Positions 58,112 through 64,000 of a stretch of 64,000 nt of DNA are shown in pieces. Position 1 is the first letter of the stretch. Each line of letters starts with the position of its first letter. The stretch spans positions 620,001 through 684,000 of the forward strand of contig JAWPGT010000001.1 in the NCBI GenBank assembly GCA_034638255.1, written 5' to 3'. The notes under the pieces are model-generated. The model did no database searches, had not been told where the DNA came from, and saw only the letters and a program-made list of their open reading frames with translations. The translations under genes and the position numbers were made by a program. The DNA is from Coprinus comatus (Eukaryota > Basidiomycota > Agaricomycetes > Agaricales > Agaricaceae).

Positions 58112-60106
58112 TCATTTACGTCTAGCAAAAATATGTCTCAGCCACTTCCATTGTATTCGGCTTCTCCGCTGCCCGCCATTAACCTGGATTTCTCGCGTAT
58201 CTCGTTCTGCAGCTGTCGATGGACCGGCTAGACCACCTATATCATCTATCTGAGGTACAGTTCTTCGAATATCCCCCTCGCTGAGCCTCCTTCTCCTATC
58301 TCCCATCTCTCCCTCGTCGATTTGATCTTCGCCGCCGTCGTAGCCCAATACACTGTGCCTTTGTTTCCGTTCCCTGGGTACAATCATAAATCCAGGACTT
58401 ATAGGCGAGAGCCCAATCTGCAGACCCGTTCCAAAAGTGGGAATAGTATCAATGGGTGAGGAGAATGAATTGGACGGATAGGATGCGGTACGCTGATGTT
58501 GTAACCGACCGAACCGCAGGCTCTCAGTTGCCACCGTTGAACGTTGAAGTGTAGGTTGGGTTACATAAGATGATGGTCGATGGCCAGATAAGTGTTTAGC
58601 ACCTTTGCCTGTATTTGAAGAAACATCGGTCGTGGCTGAACGGTGTTGGAGATGCGACTCCGATCTTGTCTCAAATACCAGCGGAACGGGTCCGAATAGA
58701 GTTGGAGCAACATTCTGAGATGGTCTTTGATGCTCCCTCGTATCCATATCACTTTCAATCTCCTCGCATTCATCTATTACTTCAGCATCACTTTCTTCGT
58801 CGTTCCATGTTCCAACGTCTACAGCCCCACCACCCGATTGAATACTTACTACCCACACACCAGCCAACAATATGGCAATCCCGAGCGCTACCAACCATAA
58901 ATGCAAGGGCTTTATGAGTTGCAGTTGATTGAAATACACAAGACCGTTCACAATCGACGAAAGATTATAAAAACAAAAGGCCGCTATTACACCGATTAAT
59001 AGCGCTCCGATTAATATAAAATATACTCACATGGACAGACAAGGGTCGGATTTGCCAGTTTAAGAGCTTTATGCAGGTACCATAATTGCAAAGGAGCAAG
59101 CGTGACGAGACCAGAGCCCAGGACCCAGGATTCCCAGCGGCTGAATTGGTTTTGACCTGCAAGTGTGAGAAGCAGAAGCTCAACTCCGCTTTTCGCAAAT
59201 ATGAGACACATTCCTGAGATAATTCCAGAACAGGATGCGTATGAAATGGCCAGCATTAGTGGTCTGCGATTAGTGTGTAATGGGGAATATATGTCCAAGG
59301 ATGACGTGGAGGATCGCTCACGATCCTTAGAGCCATTTAACAATGCAGTTGTCTCGGTAACGATGGCATCTCCTGTTCCATCATTATCTAGAGCAAGCGT
59401 GGTACAGACATCCGTGCCGTTTGGCAGAGGCTCAGGGCTGAGGACTTTAGATACCAAACGTGACCAAGTAAATTCTCCGAAGTGAGTCTAGCTCAATAAT
59501 TAGTTGTGGGGAAAATATTGTGCAAAACCCAACTACACACCAATATAAGGCAGGATAGTACAAATAAACCTAGAAGGGAGAAATAGATGATAAAAGCGGG
59601 ACGCCTGAAGAGTCGCAGCAAATCATCCAGGGAATGTGTTGGCTCTGGTACAATCCCAAAGATTGCAATGAGGACTGCTCCCCCCGCTATTAGGACAGTT
59701 CCCAGGACCATCCAAATCGAGAAGACATCTCCTAGTATGAAATGGGCAAAGAAAGCATTCCACAACAGAGAGACAGCACCCAAAGGTGCCAATATCACCA
59801 CAGGCAACGATGCAATCTGAACCAAGGAACCGATTAGATTTGATGAAAGGAAAATCGAGAAGCCGAGAAGCCAAAGCCTGTTGGTCTGTCAGAATGGAAT
59901 AACAATTGATTCGTTAATGACACGAACGGTCTTCGGTGTTCAACACGTTGATAATGTTCAGGAAGGTTTTGGTTGAGAACATGGCTCTTACGTTGCATTG
60001 TAAGACCTAATGATTGAACAAAGGAAGCAAGGAGTCCGATGAAGATACCAAGCGGGATGGAGATGTGGGCACCGAATGATGCCTGGTTTAAGTCTGGGAC
60101 CGACAT
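58112..60106 (-). CDS. NIPA-like magnesium transporter (DUF803)
   Basis: Multipass membrane protein of the NIPA/EamA-like superfamily, proposed to carry Mg2+. ATG 60106 starts MSVPDLNQASFGAHISIPLG. Helices visible in order include IFIGLLASFVQSLGLTMQRK, the family block VQIASLPVVILAPLGAVSLL, WNAFFAHFILGDVFSIWMVL, GTVLIAGGAVLIAIFGIVPE, YFSLLGLFVLSCLIL, SYASCSGIISGMCLIFAKSG, then WVLGSGLVTLAPLQLWYLHK and LWLVALGIAILLAGVWVVSI. A hydrophilic loop of about 80 residues (59165-59457) splits the bundle. A cytosolic Ser/Arg-rich tail of about 220 residues ends HIFARRK. About five introns are present. Fungal members often carry such tails. Substrate is inferred from the family. Confidence 0.85.
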
Positions 60107-60364
60107 GTCAAGCAAGACAGTTCGAAGATAAAGTATTTATCGTGAGTGCATGTGAGCCCGGTTCAAAATGAGTTATATGGGAGATATGAGTCAAAAAGAA
60201 GAGACGGTTGAAGTGGTGTGGTGTGAATGTAAGTGCTTGAACTTTGGGTGCAGGTTGAGTGCAGGTAGTCATCAGCAGGTAGTACATGCCGCAGTAGAGT
60301 CACGTGTATGTCAGGTAATCAATTGACCATCACAAGCAAGCCATTGAGATACAACTAGGCAGCA

Positions 60365-61087
60365 ATGGATTTCGTTCAAGGACTCGATCCCAGTAAACTT
60401 GTCATCGGAGGTGTGGTATGCTCTATATCTCCAACCATGTCGTATATTTTAGCTCAATGGTGTGTTCCCTCAGGGACTGTCTTTCTTCTTGTCAGTTTGG
60501 ACATCTCCACCATATAACTTGGCCATATATCTGTTTGGAGCATATACTCAAGAGCACGCGGACGCCATCCAACCTCTTAAAACTGTAAGAGCCCATTCGC
60601 GACTGTTGTAGTAGTTTATTAACTAATAGAACCAGTTCGTCAGCCTCTTGGGCGCCTCCGTTCTCTTTGACGCTATATGGATGATCCGACATGAACAGCA
60701 TTGGTTCATTAAGACCGTGTCCGTACTATTGTTACTTTTAAAGGTCGGTGAAAATTTGATGTAACTTAGTTTGTTGATTCAATATTCACCTTTCAACCAG
60801 ATACCTACTTTCTTCTCTCTACTCCTGGCTTTACGCCAACGAGGTGCTCAATTGGGAGGTTTGGGGGGTGAGGGAACAACAGGTATTTTTCTGTATATAC
60901 TAATTGCTATATCGAAACTGACGTTAATGTAGTATGGTCAATGCCCGGTGGCTTCACATCGAGTGGGCGAGATGGATATCAGAATGTTGACGATGACAAT
61001 TATAATCACCACCCAGCTAGTGCAGTGGCACCGAAACCATCTGGTCCAAATACATCTTCTGCTCCTGGGGCATATGAAACGGTATAA
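60365..61087 (+). CDS. Small four-helix membrane protein (AGTRAP-like)
   Basis: Five exons encode about 160 residues starting MDFVQGLDPSKLVIGGV. Exon joints are in frame, and hydrophobic segments include LSFFLSVWTSPPYNLAIYLF, FVSLLGASVLFDAIWMI, FIKTVSVLLLLLK and IPTFFSLLLALRQRGAQLGG. The tail is Asn/Pro/Ser-rich and ends APGAYETV. The arrangement resembles the angiotensin-receptor-associated protein family, which is present in fungi with unknown role. Identification is tentative. It is divergent from NIPA (258 bp) and converges on REV3 with 36 nt between stops. Confidence 0.6.
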
Positions 61088-61123
61088 AACCTGATAAATG
61101 CAACTTTTGTAGAATATCTTGTA

Positions 61124-64000
61124 TCACATCTCGAGACCCTCGGAACTTGTCTCATCTGGCTCCGATCCAAAAAACAATGCCTGCCATTCCCTTGAGTCCA
61201 ATCCATCTACCAAGAATTCTATGTTCTCGGCCATTTCAAGTTGTTGTTCTGCGCGTTTCCGCGCATAGAGCAGCGGACAATCCAAAGACTCGCACTCCAC
61301 CGGTTCAGCAGGTGCAATCCCAGAACAAGAAGCACAAACTTGGTGAAGGGTTGCCACCCGCCTCTCAATTCTGCTCATCTTAGCTCCTAGAGTAGAGATA
61401 GTCGATTGACGTGATACACAGCAGTCTTCGCATAACTCTAGCCACCTGACCTTAATGATAAAATCTAGTGATGTTAGTCGACGACTTACCACTGAAAGCG
61501 TCCTGACCACATGCAAGACACTGGGTTGATCCTAGGTGTTCTTCCATTACCCATTTTCCAGGAGAAGAAACGAACTCTTCATTTTCAACAGCAACGAGTT
61601 TATGCTTGCTTGGAGATGCCAATATATTTTGGGTTGTATTCTTTGCCTTAGGTAGCTCAATAAACCATTGCTTGACATCTGCTCCGACCAAATTAAAGAT
61701 TCGCTCAAGAGGAGGAATAAGTACGCGTGTGATATAATATGTTGCATCGATTTGATAATAGCTGCGTTGATTAGCACTACTATTTTTCTTACAGAAAAGG
61801 ACTCGCGAATCATTAACCATTTCCAAAGGATCTAGTGCTCTTTCAGCTAAAACTGTTCCTGTTTCTCCGCGGATAATTACATATGGCACTCGTTCACCAT
61901 ATTGAGGTTCATCATTGGCATCTAGCATCATTCTTCGTGCTGCAACAACGACACCCGGTGGAGGAGGTCCTTTCTGACTGTATGATACGTTTCAGTATTT
62001 CAACGGGGAAAAGAAAGTTAATATAGATATATTACCTATAGGTTCCCAATCTCACCTCCTTGGCGAATACGAAGTCTTGTACCGAGACTGTATTCTCCAT
62101 TATCTTGTACCAAGAGTTACAGCAATAATTTTTGACTTTGGTAAGGTCTTGGGACTGGAAGAAGATTCTAATTGAAATTTGATCAATTAATATGGTAGCT
62201 GAAATAATCAATGTGTAGTAGTCACCTGAGGGAATTCTCAACCAATTTTCGTTGGGCTAAAACGCCATCACGCCTGACAGTTTCAATTCCTTTCGCGTCA
62301 AAGATAGGCACTTTATCATCAGTGGCCTCGTATTTGAACCCAACATAGCGTTTCTTAGCTAGTAAGACGCAAGGGTGGTATACCTACTCCGATTCAGGTG
62401 TCCATTATATATTTAGACATGAAGCAAACAAACCTTTTCGAATTTAAGCTTGATTGGAACTGGGTTTTGAGAGGTTACGGCATTTGCAATCTCGTTGCCG
62501 ATTCTAAATGCTTGATCTCGAGTTTTTCCCGGAAGGTATCTATTCCAAAGTCATAAAAGTCGGACTAACGAAAATACCAAACGTACATGAAAAGACTATC
62601 GGTGTCTCCATAAACAACCTTTACAGGTCTTAGCAAATGGTTCGGGCAGACAAAGAGGTGACATACTTTCCCTCCCCACTTTTTGTTACTGTGAACCAGT
62701 TCAATAGCCTAAGATAAATATTATTTCACAAATAAAAACTGTAATTTTCAATGCAAATCGCTACGCACCTTTTCGAGTGTTTCCCGACCAGTTTGGACGA
62801 TACTATCTGCGATTTCCACAGCAGGCATTCTTCCTGAAAATGTAGCGCTGGTGTAGCCATATGTGACATTTGCAATGTATTTCAGTGCCAACTGTCGCGC
62901 ATTTAGTACACGAGTTAGCGCCTCAAGAAAAATTAACACAGTTCCAGGTGAATGAAAAGGCAAACAACGCCATACCTTGTCTGTTTTGAACCCTTTCATT
63001 GCTTCTTTAACCATAACACGCGTCTCCAGTAATTCTGAAAGCATTCGTCCTAAAAGGCCCTTCCTAACTTCGCTTTTAACATACATAATTCCGTTTGGAG
63101 CCACTATCAAAAAATGGTTAATGCAATCATTTCAACAGGATGGCCCGGAGCCCACCGTTAATGTGGTCCCGAAGAGTCTCTAGGATACCAGGAGGCAAAT
63201 CAAGTTTTGTTGTGCCCAACTTGTATCCTTCTTGGAAAGGCTTGATACGTCCTAGGCAGGTTGAATAACAATAGTTATAAGCAATCATAACGGAAGGATA
63301 TAGGGATTGAAAATCCAAGACGACAAGGGGGCTTGAGTAGAACGCAGACATTGGTTCCATAATAAGGGGCATACACTCTGCTGCGTTTTGTTTACCAACC
63401 TAGGGGAAGAGTACCAGAATCAAGGCTGTACTTCTGAGCTTCTCTCGACAAATATATTTGAGCTCACATCGTTCTTATTCGGAGACAGTAGAATAAAGTT
63501 CTCTGGTTTGGCAATACGAAACATGAAGGATTCGACCTTCAACTGTGACCCACGACTGAGGACAGAATAAAAGTCGACGCCGAAGACACGTGCGAATTCC
63601 CTAGATACCTTCAAGTCAGCAGTCAGATCATACTTTTTAGTTCTATGAAATTCATACGCTGTCTTGGTTATGATTTCAGATTGCTCCAAGATACGCAGTG
63701 TTGCACAGGCACAAGTCAATAGATACCTCAACAGATTGGATACGTGTCCTGGAACAGGACTATTATACCAGCTTGATAAAGTTGTAGCACTGTACTTTGG
63801 TATTCTAATTGGGGGTGGAAATGATGAGAAGAATTAACCACATATTATGAAGTAATCTGAACCTTTGTCGTAGAACATGAAAAGCCACATTGGACAATGT
63901 GTATGAAGTCAAAGCAAGTTCGGTCCGCATGATGCGCCAGGTATTTAAGACATGCCGACCTGCAACCTGTAGGGTGGCTGTATTTCGGGCACCCCAGCTA
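61124..64000 (-). CDS. REV3: DNA polymerase zeta catalytic subunit Rev3, C-terminal part
   Basis: B-family translesion polymerase that extends from mismatches opposite DNA lesions. The window holds part of the exonuclease-like region and the polymerase domain; the N-terminus continues beyond 64000. Motif A reads VVLDFQSLYPSVMIAYNYCY (about 63270-63330) with the Rev3-typical STCLGRIKPF. Motif B is KYIANVTYGYTSATFSGRMP, and motif C is YGDTDSLFM across 62586-62605. The thumb has VYHPCVLLAKKRYVGF. Two C-terminal Cys sites are present: CLAC with CEDC, and CASCSG followed by VECESLDCP, the latter being the Fe-S site that binds Pol31/Pol32. It ends DETSSEGLEM at 61124. An intron of 43 nt (GTCAGG to CACTAG near 61464-61506) is needed to join the Cys motifs. 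Confidence 0.93.

Overview
This is a eukaryotic nuclear chromosome segment. Genes are split by many short introns (mostly about 45-65 nt, GT-AG, with CTNAC-like branch sites). The readable proteins (Rec8, INCENP, Dcp2, Ime2-like kinase, Hsp104, Dph7, VPS13, a DENN protein, Rev3) resemble those of basidiomycete fungi, most likely Agaricomycotina. I see no rRNA, tRNA, CRISPR array or intact transposon. Gene spans below include introns. Splice sites were inferred by eye from reading-frame continuity and recalled family patterns.

Layout. 1-9959: rec8 (minus, runs off the left edge), a GRAM-domain membrane protein (minus), INCENP (plus) and the decapping enzyme Dcp2 (plus). 9960-11449: mostly non-coding, with one unresolved minus-strand locus. 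11450-16840: PRPP synthetase and an Ime2/Crk1-like kinase (both plus); the kinase carries an apparent 1-nt frameshift. 16841-21205: complex I subunit NDUFS6 and Hsp104 (both minus). 21354-22780: DPH7 (plus). 22855-26450: a TMEM135-like protein and a peroxin/dysferlin-domain protein (both minus). 26531-35234: HscB/Jac1, a DEAH/RHA helicase and AP-2 alpha (all plus). 35269-39896: a RasGAP and a fatty-acid elongase (both minus). 40597-52214: VPS13, a giant gene of 11.6 kb (plus). 52387-60106: a DENN protein, a 1.5-kb AT-rich gap and a NIPA-like Mg2+ transporter (both genes minus). 60365-61087: a small membrane protein (plus). 61124-64000: the catalytic C-terminal part of REV3 (minus, runs off the right edge).

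These are mostly housekeeping genes, not a functional cluster. Two loose themes appear. One is chromosome and meiosis biology: Rec8, INCENP, Ime2-like kinase, a Spo73/Mug65-like dysferlin protein and Rev3. The other is membrane traffic and lipid handling: VPS13, AP-2 alpha, DENN, RasGAP, elongase and TMEM135-like.

The most unusual structure is in NDUFS6. A 6-nt microexon restores the conserved C-terminal zinc motif. It lies just after a 307-nt stretch of intron with no AG dinucleotide. Other points to check are two apparent frameshifts (kinase, VPS13), two probable GC-AG introns, and a stop-free intron of length 3n inside PRPP synthetase. I found no convincing previously undescribed multi-gene system.
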